DNA of 29,495 nucleotides, from the NCBI GenBank assembly GCA_000434675.1, contig HF988638.1:75568-105062 (forward strand), read 5' to 3'. The notes under the pieces were generated by a model. That model did not search any database. It saw only the letters and a list, made by a program, of their open reading frames with translations, and had not been told where the DNA came from. This stretch comes from Faecalibacterium sp. CAG:1138. GTDB lineage: Bacteria; Bacillota; Clostridia; Christensenellales; CAG-917. Below are positions 13,036 through 21,607 of the stretch, in pieces (position 1 is the stretch's first letter; each line of letters starts with the position of its first letter). The position numbers were made by a program, and so were the translations under genes.

Positions 13036-14037
13036 ATGAGTAAATTTTTGGACAACCTGTTTCAAAGAGCAACCGAAGCGCACAAAACCATCGCGCTTGC
13101 CGAAGGTTTTGACAAAAGAGCCGTCAAAGCGGCTGAAATTCTGACGCAAAAAGGCATCTGCAAGGTGGTTTTGTACGGAGATAAAGCCGAAATTTCGGCG
13201 GCAAATCCGGACGTAAACCTCGAAGGCGTTGAAGTTATCAATCCTGCGGCCAGCGAAAAAATTCCTGCTTACGCACAAAAGCTTTTCGAACTTCGTCAGG
13301 CAAAAGGCATGACTTTGGAACAAGCCACGGCTTTGGTTTCCGGAAATAATCTTTACTACGGCGCAATCGCCCTCAAGCTCGGCGATATCGACGGTATGGT
13401 CGCAGGCGCAACCTATTCCAGCGCCGACGTTTTAAGGAGCGCGCTTCAGGTCATAAAAGCAAAACCGGGCATCAAATCGGTTTCCAGTTGCTTCATTCTG
13501 GCGCTTAAGGACGGATTTGAATATTCCGACGGCGACGCAATGGTGTTTGCGGACTGCGCGGTTATCCCCGAACCGGACGAAAATCAGCTGGCAGACATAG
13601 CTCTCGCCGCGGCCGACAGCGCAAAATCCATTTGCTGCATGGAACCGAGAGTCGCAATGCTTTCCTTCAGCACCAAGGGCAGCGCCAAACACGACAGAGT
13701 CACCAAGGTTCAGAACGCCACGGCCATCGCAAAGGCCGCTCGTCCGGAACTGCAAATAGACGGCGAAATGCAGCTTGACGCGGCAATCGTTCCGTCGGTA
13801 GGCAAACAGAAAGCTCCGGGCAGCACCGTTGCAGGCAACGCAAACGTTTTGGTTTTCCCTAACCTCGAAGCAGGCAACATCGGCTATAAAATCGCTCAAC
13901 GCTTCGGCGGACACATGGCAATCGGTCCGGTTATGCAAGGCCTTGCAAAACCTATAAACGATTTGTCCAGAGGCTGCGTGGCAGAAGACATCGTCGCCAC
14001 CGCCGCAATCACCGCACTTCAGGCTACGGAAGGTTAA
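13036..14037 (+). CDS. pta: Phosphate acetyltransferase
   Basis: A cytosolic enzyme interconverting acetyl-CoA plus phosphate with acetyl phosphate plus CoA. I choose the ATG at 13036 (333 residues), as GGAG lies 6 bases upstream and the longer frame runs into the leader. The length is that of the short single-domain Pta of anaerobes. Typical phrases are ALAEGFDKRAVKAAEIL near the start, DGMVAGATYSSADVLRSALQ in the middle, CAVIPEPDENQLADIAL, RVAMLSFSTKGSAKHD, and near the end NVLVFPNLEAGNIGYKIAQR followed by GPVMQGLAKPINDLSRG. It precedes ackA by 4 bp, and the pair makes ATP by substrate-level phosphorylation, with acetate as product. Confidence 0.96.
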   Translation: MSKFLDNLFQRATEAHKTIALAEGFDKRAVKAAEILTQKGICKVVLYGDKAEISAANPDVNLEGVEVINPAASEKIPAYAQKLFELRQAKGMTLEQATALVSGNNLYYGAIALKLGDIDGMVAGATYSSADVLRSALQVIKAKPGIKSVSSCFILALKDGFEYSDGDAMVFADCAVIPEPDENQLADIALAAADSAKSICCMEPRVAMLSFSTKGSAKHDRVTKVQNATAIAKAARPELQIDGEMQLDAAIVPSVGKQKAPGSTVAGNANVLVFPNLEAGNIGYKIAQRFGGHMAIGPVMQGLAKPINDLSRGCVAEDIVATAAITALQATEG

Positions 14038-14041
14038 AAAT

Positions 14042-15244
14042 ATGAAAGTTCTGGTTATAAACGCCGGCAGCAGCAGCCTTAAATATCAAATCATCGACAT
14101 GCAAAACGAGGAAGTTCTGGCAAAGGGAATTTGCGAACGCATCACTTTCCCGGGATCCGTCCTCACGCAAAAAACCGCCGACGGCAGAAAATCGGTCATA
14201 AAAGAGGACATGCCTACGCACAAAGAGGCGTTGGAGCTGGTTCTTAAAGCTTTGGTCGATCCGAAAAACGGCGCAATCAAGGACATAAAAGAGATTTCCG
14301 CAGTGGGCCACAGAGTGCTTCACAGCGGCGAAGACTTCAAATCGAGCGTTCTCGTTACGGACGAAGTTATCGAAATCTGCAAAAAGAACATCGACCTCGG
14401 GCCCCTGCACATGCCGGGCAACATCGGTTGCGTGGAAAGCTGCAGGGAAGTTTTGGGAAAAGACGTGCCGATGGCTTTGGTTTTCGACACCACTTTCCAC
14501 TCCACCATGCCGCCGAAAGCTTATCTTTACGGTATTCCGTACGAAGATTACGAGGCGTTCAAGGTCAGAAAATACGGTTTCCACGGTACTTCCCACAAGT
14601 ATATTTCCGGCGAAATTCAAAAATGGCTCGGCACAGACAAATTCAAAGCAATCATCTGTCACCTCGGCAACGGCAGCAGTTTGTCGGCCGTTAAAGACGG
14701 CGTATGCGTCGACACCACCATGGGCTTCACGCCGCTCGAAGGCGTTATGATGGGCACCAGAAGCGGCGACATCGACCCGGCTGCGGTCGAATTTTTGGCC
14801 AACAAAAAGGGTATGACTCTTTCCGAAACCGTGCATTACCTCAACAAAAAGAGCGGTATGTTCGGAATAAGCGGCTTCTCCAGCGATTGCAGGGACCTCA
14901 CCTCGGCCGCGGAAGAAGGCAACGAAAGGGCAAAGCTTGCGCTGGATATGACGGCTTACAGAATCAAAAAATACGTCGGAGCATTCGCTGCGGTTCTTGG
15001 CGGCGCGGACGCGATCGTTTTCACCGGAGGCATCGGCGAACACAGCTCTCTTATCAGGCGCGAAGTGCTCGAAGGTCTGGAATATATGGGCGTCGAAGTC
15101 GATTTCGACAAAAACGAAAATCCTGACGACGAAAACGTGTCCGTCATCTCCAAACCTTGCTCCAAAGTCAAGGTTGCAATCATTCCGACCAACGAGGAAC
15201 TGGTTATTGCTCGCGAAACAAAGTTTTTGAGCGAAAACAGATAG
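14042..15244 (+). CDS. ackA: Acetate kinase
   Basis: A 400-residue kinase of the ASKHA fold that transfers phosphate from acetyl phosphate to ADP. Visible motifs are NAGSSSLKYQ (7-16), VFDTTFHSTMPPKAY, YGFHGTSHKYIS, HLGNGSSLSAV (nucleotide phosphate loop), TTMGFTPLEGVMMGTRSGDI with the active-site arginine region, and FTGGIGEHSSLIR (adenosine motif). The length is normal. A GGAAGG site at the end of pta supports the ATG at 14042, so the two are translated together. No terminator follows before the strong promoter at 15274. Confidence 0.97.
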   Translation: MKVLVINAGSSSLKYQIIDMQNEEVLAKGICERITFPGSVLTQKTADGRKSVIKEDMPTHKEALELVLKALVDPKNGAIKDIKEISAVGHRVLHSGEDFKSSVLVTDEVIEICKKNIDLGPLHMPGNIGCVESCREVLGKDVPMALVFDTTFHSTMPPKAYLYGIPYEDYEAFKVRKYGFHGTSHKYISGEIQKWLGTDKFKAIICHLGNGSSLSAVKDGVCVDTTMGFTPLEGVMMGTRSGDIDPAAVEFLANKKGMTLSETVHYLNKKSGMFGISGFSSDCRDLTSAAEEGNERAKLALDMTAYRIKKYVGAFAAVLGGADAIVFTGGIGEHSSLIRREVLEGLEYMGVEVDFDKNENPDDENVSVISKPCSKVKVAIIPTNEELVIARETKFLSENR

Positions 15245-15273
15245 GCTAAATTGCAAAATTCGACGTTATTTAG

Positions 15274-15302
15274 TTGACAAAAAAAATAATAATTTATATA
15301 AT
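15274..15302 (+). promoter_or_regulatory. Strong promoter of yceD-rpmF-plsX-rnc
   Basis: A perfect consensus pair: TTGACA (15274-15279) and TATAAT (15297-15302) with 17-bp spacing. It lies 27 bases upstream of the yceD start codon. Confidence 0.9.
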
Positions 15303-15329
15303 ACAACTTGCCGTTTTGTGGAGGGCTAT

Positions 15330-15824
15330 ATGAAAATCGAATTTTCAAAAGCAATTGAAGGGGAGTTTTACGACATTTCGGGCGAAGTTAAACCGGACGA
15401 TTCGCTCCTCGACGGACGGCCACAGGCAAAATTTACGGGCAATCTGAAGGCGAAAGGCTGGTACGTCGTCACCGACGACAACGTGGCCGTGAAGCTTAAA
15501 GTTGAAGTTCCGGCGAAGTTTTTGTGCGACCGCTGCGGCGACGAAACCGAAAAGGTTCTGACCGCCGACGTGTCGGAAACGTTTTTCAAAAATCCGCCGT
15601 CCGACGACTGCTACACTTACTCGAACTTCCGGATCGATTTGGATCCCGTTATCGAGGAAAGAGTGGTGCTTTCGGTTCCGACGCAAATTTTGTGCAAAGA
15701 AAATTGCAAAGGGCTTTGCCCTAAGTGCGGCAAACGTTTAGAGGACGGACCGTGCAACTGCGAAACCATTCGGCCTGACGGCGATAAGAAAAATCCGTTT
15801 GCCGATTTATTAGATTTAATTTAA
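15330..15824 (+). CDS. yceD: YceD/DUF177 family protein
   Basis: I choose the ATG at 15330 (164 residues) because GGAGGG lies at 15320-15325; an in-frame GTG at 15318 overlaps that site. DUF177 (YceD; YlbN in Bacillus) proteins are almost always encoded immediately before rpmF, as here. They carry a conserved cysteine pattern, seen here as CDRCGDE in the middle and CKENCKGLCPKCG with PCNC towards the C-terminus, likely metal-binding. In plants and E. coli the family is linked to 23S rRNA accumulation or ribosome assembly; the precise biochemical role is not settled. The strong promoter upstream fits a ribosomal-type operon. Confidence 0.92.
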   Translation: MKIEFSKAIEGEFYDISGEVKPDDSLLDGRPQAKFTGNLKAKGWYVVTDDNVAVKLKVEVPAKFLCDRCGDETEKVLTADVSETFFKNPPSDDCYTYSNFRIDLDPVIEERVVLSVPTQILCKENCKGLCPKCGKRLEDGPCNCETIRPDGDKKNPFADLLDLI

Positions 15825-15843
15825 CTTCGGGAGGTAACATAAA

Positions 15844-16032
15844 ATGGCAGTACCAAAAAGGAAAGTTTCCAAGGCAAGAAGAAACAGCAGAGCAGCTCAA
15901 ACTTACAAACTGACCGCTCCGAACCTCGTTGAATGCCCGCAATGCCACGAACTCAAATTGAGCCACATAGTATGCCCTAAATGCGGTTATTATGACGGCG
16001 AACAAGTTGTTGCAAAGAAGGACAAAGAATAG
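15844..16032 (+). CDS. rpmF: 50S ribosomal protein L32
   Basis: A 62-residue ribosomal protein of the large subunit. The start MAVPKRKVSKARRNSRAA is diagnostic. It is the zinc-binding (C+) form, with CPQC at 31-34 and CPKC at 44-47. A GGGAGG ribosome binding site lies upstream of the ATG at 15844, 19 bp after yceD. The last residues (VAKKDKE) are a basic/acidic tail. A hairpin follows at 16048-16070 before plsX. Confidence 0.97.
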   Translation: MAVPKRKVSKARRNSRAAQTYKLTAPNLVECPQCHELKLSHIVCPKCGYYDGEQVVAKKDKE

Positions 16033-16047
16033 TATTCGGATTTTATG

Positions 16048-16070
16048 GAGGCAGGCGAATCGTCTGCCTC
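16048..16070 (+). promoter_or_regulatory. Hairpin between rpmF and plsX
   Basis: GAGGCAG (16048-16054) pairs with CTGCCTC (16064-16070). The helix continues inward with G-U, C-G and G-C pairs to a 3-base loop, giving a 10-bp stem. The following ATTTAAGG is not a T-run, so it is a poor intrinsic terminator. Partial attenuation or a processing/stability element that lets rpmF mRNA exceed plsX mRNA are possible. Confidence 0.5.
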
Positions 16071-16098
16071 ATTTAAGGAATAATTTTTAGGAGAAAAA

Positions 16099-17100
16099 AT
16101 GAAAATAATCGTAGACGCTTACGGCGGCGACAACGCTCCGAACGAAATCGTGGAAGGCGCGCTTCTCGCTCTCGAAAAGGATAAGGATCTCGAAATCGTT
16201 CTTGCCGGCAAAGAGGATGAACTGAGTTCTATTTTGCAGGGAAGGACGGATAGGGTTTCCGTTCTCGCGGCGGAAGAAGTCATAACCAACCACGACGTGC
16301 CGACCGTTGCTGTCAGAGCAAAGAAAAACAGCAGCATGGTCAAGGCTTGCTACGAGCTTAAGAACAATCCGGACGTAAAGGGACTTGTTTCCGCGGGAAG
16401 CACGGGCGCTTTGCTGACCGGCGCGTATCTTATCGTGGGAAGGATCGGAGGTATTCAAAAGCCTGCGCTCGCAACCGTTCTGCCGCATCTCGACAGAAAG
16501 GGCGTCGTTCTTTGCGACTGCGGCGCAAACGCCGAATGCAGACCGGTGCATCTCGAACAGTTTGCCGTTATGGGCAGCGCGTTTTGTTCGGCAATGCTGG
16601 GGATAAAAAATCCTAAATTGGGGCTTCTGAACAACGGCGCGGAGGAGTGCAAGGGCGACGAAGTCCACAAGGAAGCCTATGCGTTTATGAGCAAAAGCAA
16701 CACCTTCAACTTCTGCGGAAACGTCGAAGGACGCGACATTCTGTCCGGCGAAGCGGACGTGGTGGTGGCCGACGGTTTCAGCGGCAACGTTGCCTTAAAA
16801 TCCATTGAAGGCACCGCTTTGGGCGTTTTCAAGCTTATCAAAAAAGGTATGCAGGAAGGAGGCTTCAAGGCAAAAATCGGCGCGCTTTTGTTCAAGCCGG
16901 TTTTAAGACATATCAAACATAAGCTCGACTACAGCGAAGTGGGCGGCGCATGCTTTTTGGGCGTAAACAAAGTTGTTGTAAAAGCGCACGGTTCCTCCGA
17001 CAGAGTGGCGATTTGTTCGGCAGTGTTGCAGGCCAAAAATCTTGCCGAAGCGGGGATTATCGAAAAAATTAAATCTGATTTGGACAAAATAAAGGAATAG
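16099..17100 (+). CDS. plsX: Phosphate acyltransferase PlsX
   Basis: A 333-residue peripheral membrane enzyme that converts acyl-ACP to acyl phosphate, the donor used by PlsY in the first step of phospholipid synthesis. The start MKIIVDAYGGDNAPNEIVEG is the family signature (usually DAMGGD; here DAYGGD). SAGSTGALLTGAYLIVGRI (392-410 in nucleotide-scaled order, i.e. the middle third), LCDCGANAECRPVHL, GDEVHKEAY, DVVVADGFSGNVALKSIEG and SDRVAICSAVLQA also match PlsX. The length is normal. An AGGAG site precedes the ATG. rnc begins 1 base after its stop; the acpP gene that often lies between them is absent. Confidence 0.96.
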   Translation: MKIIVDAYGGDNAPNEIVEGALLALEKDKDLEIVLAGKEDELSSILQGRTDRVSVLAAEEVITNHDVPTVAVRAKKNSSMVKACYELKNNPDVKGLVSAGSTGALLTGAYLIVGRIGGIQKPALATVLPHLDRKGVVLCDCGANAECRPVHLEQFAVMGSAFCSAMLGIKNPKLGLLNNGAEECKGDEVHKEAYAFMSKSNTFNFCGNVEGRDILSGEADVVVADGFSGNVALKSIEGTALGVFKLIKKGMQEGGFKAKIGALLFKPVLRHIKHKLDYSEVGGACFLGVNKVVVKAHGSSDRVAICSAVLQAKNLAEAGIIEKIKSDLDKIKE

Positions 17101-17101
17101 T

Positions 17102-17758
17102 ATGGGCGGCATAGAAAGCATCATCGGATATAAATTCAAAAATACGTCCCTTCTCGAAACTGCGCTTACGCATCGTTCGGTGAAGGGGAAAATTTCCAAT
17201 CAAAATTTGGAATTTTTGGGCGACAGCATTTTGGGATTTATCATCGCTGAAGTTATCTTCCGCCGCAATCCCGATTTTGACGAAGGCGCGATGACGGGAA
17301 TGAGAAAAAATCTCGTTTCTCAAAAACCGCTTGCCGACGCCGTTTCCGCATTCGGACTTGAAAAGTATCTGCGCCTCGGGAAAAACGAACACGACCACAA
17401 CGTGCAGAAAACCGACAAAACCAAATGCGACCTCTACGAAGCTCTGCTTGCCGCAATCTACCTTGACGGCGGAATGGACGAAGCAAGGGCGTTCGTCAAA
17501 AAAACCTTGGGCAATTTGCTTGAGAAGCTGGAATCGGAGGACGAAAGAGATCTTTCGGACTACAAGTCCAGGCTGAAGGAATTTGCCGACAAGCATCATC
17601 TTTTGTTGGAGTTCAGGCCTATGCCCGCATCGGACGAAAAGCTGTTTTCGTTCGTCGCGATACTTGAGGGCGACGAGATAGGCAAGGGCGTCGGAAAATC
17701 CAAAAAAGAAGCCCAGCAAAAAGCGGCCAGAGCGGCCCTCGAAAATCTCGATAAATGA
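17102..17758 (+). CDS. rnc: Ribonuclease III
   Basis: A 218-residue double-strand-specific endoribonuclease for rRNA and mRNA processing. The RNase III signature NLEFLGDSIL (35-44) carries Glu37 and Asp41, and CDLYEALLAAIYLDGG carries Asp110 and Glu113; together these are the four metal-binding residues of the active site. A double-stranded RNA binding domain follows (about 150-217), with GVGKSKKEAQQKAARAAL as its last helix. The length is typical. The AAGGAA site lies within the end of plsX, so translation is coupled. A strong terminator follows at 17776, making rnc the last gene of the yceD operon. Confidence 0.96.
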   Translation: MGGIESIIGYKFKNTSLLETALTHRSVKGKISNQNLEFLGDSILGFIIAEVIFRRNPDFDEGAMTGMRKNLVSQKPLADAVSAFGLEKYLRLGKNEHDHNVQKTDKTKCDLYEALLAAIYLDGGMDEARAFVKKTLGNLLEKLESEDERDLSDYKSRLKEFADKHHLLLEFRPMPASDEKLFSFVAILEGDEIGKGVGKSKKEAQQKAARAALENLDK

Positions 17759-17775
17759 CAAAACAAGCACTTTAT

Positions 17776-17807
17776 GCGGCGTAACTATGCGGTTACGCCG
17801 CTTTTTT
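17776..17807 (+). terminator. Terminator after rnc
   Basis: A perfect 10-bp stem GCGGCGTAAC (17776-17785) / GTTACGCCGC (17792-17801) with a 6-base loop, followed directly by T6. Confidence 0.92.
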
Positions 17808-17855
17808 GCCTCAAAAAGCCACAAAAAAACGCAAACAATTTTTGGCAAAAATCTG

Positions 17856-17884
17856 TTGAAATATCGTTAAATTTATGATATAAT
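17856..17884 (+). promoter_or_regulatory. Promoter of smc-ftsY
   Basis: TTGAAA (17856-17861), a 17-bp spacer and TATAAT (17879-17884), the latter preceded by TGA (extended -10). The predicted start of transcription near 17891 leaves an untranslated leader of about 129 bases. Confidence 0.85.
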
Positions 17885-17890
17885 ATATTT

Positions 17891-18019
17891 AATTTACTTT
17901 TATATTAGCGCGTGCGGGGCTTTTTTGCACCGCAAAAACTTGCGCCGATCGCAAAAAACGCTAAAATATAATCACGAAAACACGCGCTATTTTGCGCAGA
18001 GTACACAGGGAGAATCTAA
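17891..18019 (+). promoter_or_regulatory. Structured 5' leader of smc
   Basis: The leader contains a 9-bp outer helix, TAGCGCGTG (17906-17914) with CACGCGCTA (17981-17989). It encloses two hairpins: TTTTTGC-ACC-GCAAAAA (17922-17938), and TTGCG-CCGAT-CGCAA (17940-17954). Alternatives compete: GCGG/CCGC (17914-17917 / 17930-17933); TAGCG (17906-17910) with a second CGCTA at 17959-17963; and GCGC (17984-17987) with GCGC (17994-17997), close to the GGGAGA ribosome binding site at 18008-18013. No known riboswitch class is recognised, and no T-run follows the helices, so if regulatory it more likely acts on translation or stability. Confidence 0.5.
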
Positions 18020-21000
18020 GTGAACTTAAAAAAGGTCGTTCTTTACGGTTTCAAGTCGTTTGCCGACAAAACCACAATTCCGTTCGAGTACAATATGACG
18101 GCAATCGTCGGGCCTAACGGTTCCGGCAAAAGCAACGTTGCCGACGCCATAAGGTGGGTTTTGGGCGAAAAAAGCGCAAAACAGCTGAGAGGCAAAAATA
18201 TGCAGGACGTCATATTTATGGGGACTGCCGCCAGAAAAAGTTTGAGCTTTTGCGAGGTCGAGCTTTATTTTGACAACACGAACCATATCTTTCCTATAGA
18301 ATTTGATGAAGTGGTGATTTCCAGAAGGCTGGACAGAAGCGGCAACAGCGAATACTTCATCAACAAGGAAAAGATGCGCCTTAAGGACATCACCAACCTT
18401 CTGCACGACACCGGCGTCGGCACCGAAGGTTATACGCTTATCGGGCAGGACAAAGTTAAGGACATTATGTCCTCAAAGCCTGAGGACAGGCGTATCATTT
18501 TCGAGGATGCGGCAGGCGTTTCCAAATTCAAGGCGCAAAAGGCCGAAACGGTCAGAAAACTGGAAAGGTCCTCGGACAATCTGTCGCGTTGCAACGACCT
18601 TATAAACGAAATAGAAAACCGCTTGGGACCGCTCAAAAAGCAGGCCGAAGACGCAATGAAATATCGTGAGCTCACCACGGAATTGAAGTACAACGAGGTG
18701 AACTACTATATCTATCGTTTCGAAAACAACAAGAGCTTGGTGGACGGCATAAAGGACAAACTTGCCGCCATCATTCTCGACCTGAACAACGCGGAGCAGT
18801 CCGCCCAAAAAGCGCAGGACGACTACGACATGCTGACCGCGTCCATCGGCACTTTGGACGACAAGCTTGCCGACTGTAACCAAAGGCTCACAAGCTTAAA
18901 GGTTTCTGCGGAAAGGGCTTCGGGCACCGAGCAGCTTCACGAACAGCGTATTTTGCATTATACCGATGAGCTTAAGCGTTTGTCCGACGAAAAGGCTTCG
19001 CTTGAAAAGAGTATGGGCGAAAAAGCCGAGGCGCTTGCCGCTTCTTTGGCGGAAAAGGAACAAAAAACCGCGGAGCTTTCAAGGGTTTCGGCCACTCTCG
19101 AAGAGGATACTTTGAAGCTGCAACAGATACTTGCCAAAATTTCCGCCGACGAAACCAGCATCGAAGACAGCAACAGACGTATGGTTTCCGCGGCCGAAGA
19201 GCTGGCGGCGATTAAGGGCAATATGTCCGCTCTCGTCAAGGAAAAAGAACTTAACGAAAAACTTTTAGAGTCCAAAAATCAGAACCTTCTCGTCAAAAAG
19301 AACGCTTTGGACGCCGAATACACCGATCTTGCCATAAACGAGGCCAACCTCAAAAAGACCATGGACAAAGGCAAGGCGCTTGCCGACGAATACAACGAAA
19401 ACGTCGGCGAATACAACGACAAAAAACACAGTCTCGAAACTTTGGCCGAGGATCTGGTGAAGCTCAGCAGTCGTATTTCGTCTTTGGAAACCAAGCATAC
19501 GTTGCTCGTTAAAATGAAAGAGGACTACGACGGCTTCGGCCTCGCCGTTAAAAGGCTTATGCAGGACGCAAAAAGCGACCTCGACCTTCAGAGGCGAGTT
19601 TGTGGCGTCGTCGCCGAAATAATAAAGGCGCCGGTGGGCATGGAGCTTGCCGTCGAAACGGCTTTGGGAAACGCCGTGCAAAACGTCGTAACCAAAAACG
19701 AAGAGGACGCAAAGCACGTCATTTCCTATCTGCAAAACAAACGCTACGGGCAAATCACCTTCCTGCCTATGACCAGCTTCAAACCGAGGACTCTGGAACC
19801 GGAGTTCAGGTCGGCGCTCTCCGAAAGAGGGTGCTACGGCATAGCCTGCGACATCGTTAAGTACGACTCGAAGTTTGACGGCATCGTCAAAGGTCTTTTG
19901 GGCAAAACCGTGGTCGTGGATAACATGGACACCGCCGTCAGAATGGCCAAAAATTATCGCTACGGCTTCAAAATCGTCACGATGGACGGCAACCAGATTG
20001 CCACCAGCGGCGCGATAAGGGGAGGCAGCGCAAAATCCGAAGGAGGCATTTTCAGCAAAGAAAAAGAAATTGCCGAAGCAAAAGTTTCGTGGGATAAGGC
20101 GAAAAAGCAATACGAACAGCTTATCGTTATGCGCGCGGACTACGAAAGGGCAATGCACAAGGCCGACGACGAAACCGCAAGGCTCAAATCCGAAATGGAA
20201 GAGCTGAAAATTGCGGGCGGAGTTTTGAAGGAAAAAATCGCAAAAAGCAAGCAGAATATCGATTTTATGGAAGAAGAAGTGCATCTTATGGCTTCCGAAA
20301 TCGAAACGCTTAAAAAAGGCGTAAAGGAAACCGCCGACAAGCTCGGCTCGGTGGACAAGCTCGAAGCGGAAATTTCTTCCCAAAAAATCATGAGCGGCGA
20401 CCTGGCGGAAAAATCCAAGGCGCAGACTGACCTCAACAAAAAAGAGCGCGACGAGCTTAACAGCAAAGTCATTTCGCTTCGCGTAAGGATTGCGGAGCTT
20501 AAAACCGAGATAGAAAACGCCGAGGCCGATTCCTTCCGCTTAAAGCGCGAAAAAGACGTTTTGAACGAACAGATTCTGGACGACAAGGCGAAAATGCTTT
20601 CCTTGGAAAGCGAAGTGAACGCCGAAAGATTGCGCGCCAAAACCGCCGTCATGAGCCGGGAAGATCGAGAACAAATCGAAACTCTTTCTCAGTACATAAC
20701 CGAACTTACCGATCAAAAACGCAATTCGCAATCGGAGCTTTCCAGGATAAACAGCCTGCGTATTCAGCTTGGCGACACCGTGAAGGATCTCGAAGTGCAG
20801 AGATATAAGCAAGAAGCCGCCTTGGAAAAAGCGGACAGCGACATCAAGTACCTCGAAGATCACGTCTGGCAGGAGTATTCGCTTACCTACCAGAACGCTT
20901 TGGAACTTAAGGACGAAAATTTCGACTTCGAGAAAGCAAATTCAAACATCAACAAATTAAAACGCGCCATCAATCAGCTCGGCGACGTCAACCAACTGGC

Positions 21001-21604
21001 AATAAGGGACTACGAGGAAAACGGCAAACGCTACGAAGAGCTTTGCGCCCAGCGCGACGACGTGCAGAACGCCGTTGACGATCTGAACAAAATTCTGAAG
21101 GATCTCACCGACGAAATGACAACGCGCTTCAACGACGCGTTCGTCAAAATCAACGAGAACTTCAAGGTTACGTTCAAAGAGCTTTTCGGCGGCGGCAACG
21201 CGGAACTTTTGCTTTTGGACAGCACCACCGGCGATCCTTTGGACGCAGGCGTGGACATCAAAATTCAACCGCCGGGCAAAAACACTCGTACGCTTTCGTT
21301 GTTCTCGGGCGGCGAACAGAGCCTCACCGCAATAGCGATTCTGTTTGCGATTCTGAAGCTTAAGGCGATGCCGTTCTGTCTGCTGGACGAAGTTGAGGCG
21401 GCTCTCGACGACAGCAACGTTACGCTGTTTGCCGAATACGTCAAAAAGCTGTCCAAGGACACGCAGTTCATCGTCATCACCCACCGTAAACCTACCATGG
21501 AGCTTGCCGACAGCTTATACGGCGTAACCATGGAAGAAATGGGCATTTCCAAAATTTTGTCCGTCAAGCTGGCAGACGCCTTGCTTACGGCAGAGGAGAA
21601 ATAG
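18020..21604 (+). CDS. smc: Chromosome partition protein SMC
   Basis: A 1194-residue condensin ATPase that, with ScpA and ScpB (not in this window), loads on the origin region and extrudes DNA loops for chromosome segregation. The start MNLKKVVLYGFKSFADKT and Walker A GPNGSGKS (31-38) open the N-terminal head. Long coiled coils flank a hinge at about residues 505-675 (GFGLAVKRLM to AIRGGSAKSEGGIF). The C-terminal head has the ABC signature LFSGGEQSL (about 1094-1102; usually LLSGGEKAL) and Walker B FCLLDEVEAALDD (about 1119-1131). The start codon is GTG, supported by GGGAGA 6 bases upstream and by conservation of the N-terminus. ftsY follows after 3 bp, the conserved Firmicutes order. Confidence 0.97.
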   Translation: MNLKKVVLYGFKSFADKTTIPFEYNMTAIVGPNGSGKSNVADAIRWVLGEKSAKQLRGKNMQDVIFMGTAARKSLSFCEVELYFDNTNHIFPIEFDEVVISRRLDRSGNSEYFINKEKMRLKDITNLLHDTGVGTEGYTLIGQDKVKDIMSSKPEDRRIIFEDAAGVSKFKAQKAETVRKLERSSDNLSRCNDLINEIENRLGPLKKQAEDAMKYRELTTELKYNEVNYYIYRFENNKSLVDGIKDKLAAIILDLNNAEQSAQKAQDDYDMLTASIGTLDDKLADCNQRLTSLKVSAERASGTEQLHEQRILHYTDELKRLSDEKASLEKSMGEKAEALAASLAEKEQKTAELSRVSATLEEDTLKLQQILAKISADETSIEDSNRRMVSAAEELAAIKGNMSALVKEKELNEKLLESKNQNLLVKKNALDAEYTDLAINEANLKKTMDKGKALADEYNENVGEYNDKKHSLETLAEDLVKLSSRISSLETKHTLLVKMKEDYDGFGLAVKRLMQDAKSDLDLQRRVCGVVAEIIKAPVGMELAVETALGNAVQNVVTKNEEDAKHVISYLQNKRYGQITFLPMTSFKPRTLEPEFRSALSERGCYGIACDIVKYDSKFDGIVKGLLGKTVVVDNMDTAVRMAKNYRYGFKIVTMDGNQIATSGAIRGGSAKSEGGIFSKEKEIAEAKVSWDKAKKQYEQLIVMRADYERAMHKADDETARLKSEMEELKIAGGVLKEKIAKSKQNIDFMEEEVHLMASEIETLKKGVKETADKLGSVDKLEAEISSQKIMSGDLAEKSKAQTDLNKKERDELNSKVISLRVRIAELKTEIENAEADSFRLKREKDVLNEQILDDKAKMLSLESEVNAERLRAKTAVMSREDREQIETLSQYITELTDQKRNSQSELSRINSLRIQLGDTVKDLEVQRYKQEAALEKADSDIKYLEDHVWQEYSLTYQNALELKDENFDFEKANSNINKLKRAINQLGDVNQLAIRDYEENGKRYEELCAQRDDVQNAVDDLNKILKDLTDEMTTRFNDAFVKINENFKVTFKELFGGGNAELLLLDSTTGDPLDAGVDIKIQPPGKNTRTLSLFSGGEQSLTAIAILFAILKLKAMPFCLLDEVEAALDDSNVTLFAEYVKKLSKDTQFIVITHRKPTMELADSLYGVTMEEMGISKILSVKLADALLTAEEK

Positions 21605-21607
21605 AAA

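Noticed and set aside
14024..15256. A 410-codon open frame on the minus strand opposite ackA
   Set aside because: It is antisense to a fully recognisable acetate kinase and has shadow-like composition; the same applies to frames opposite the antiporter, smc and addB.
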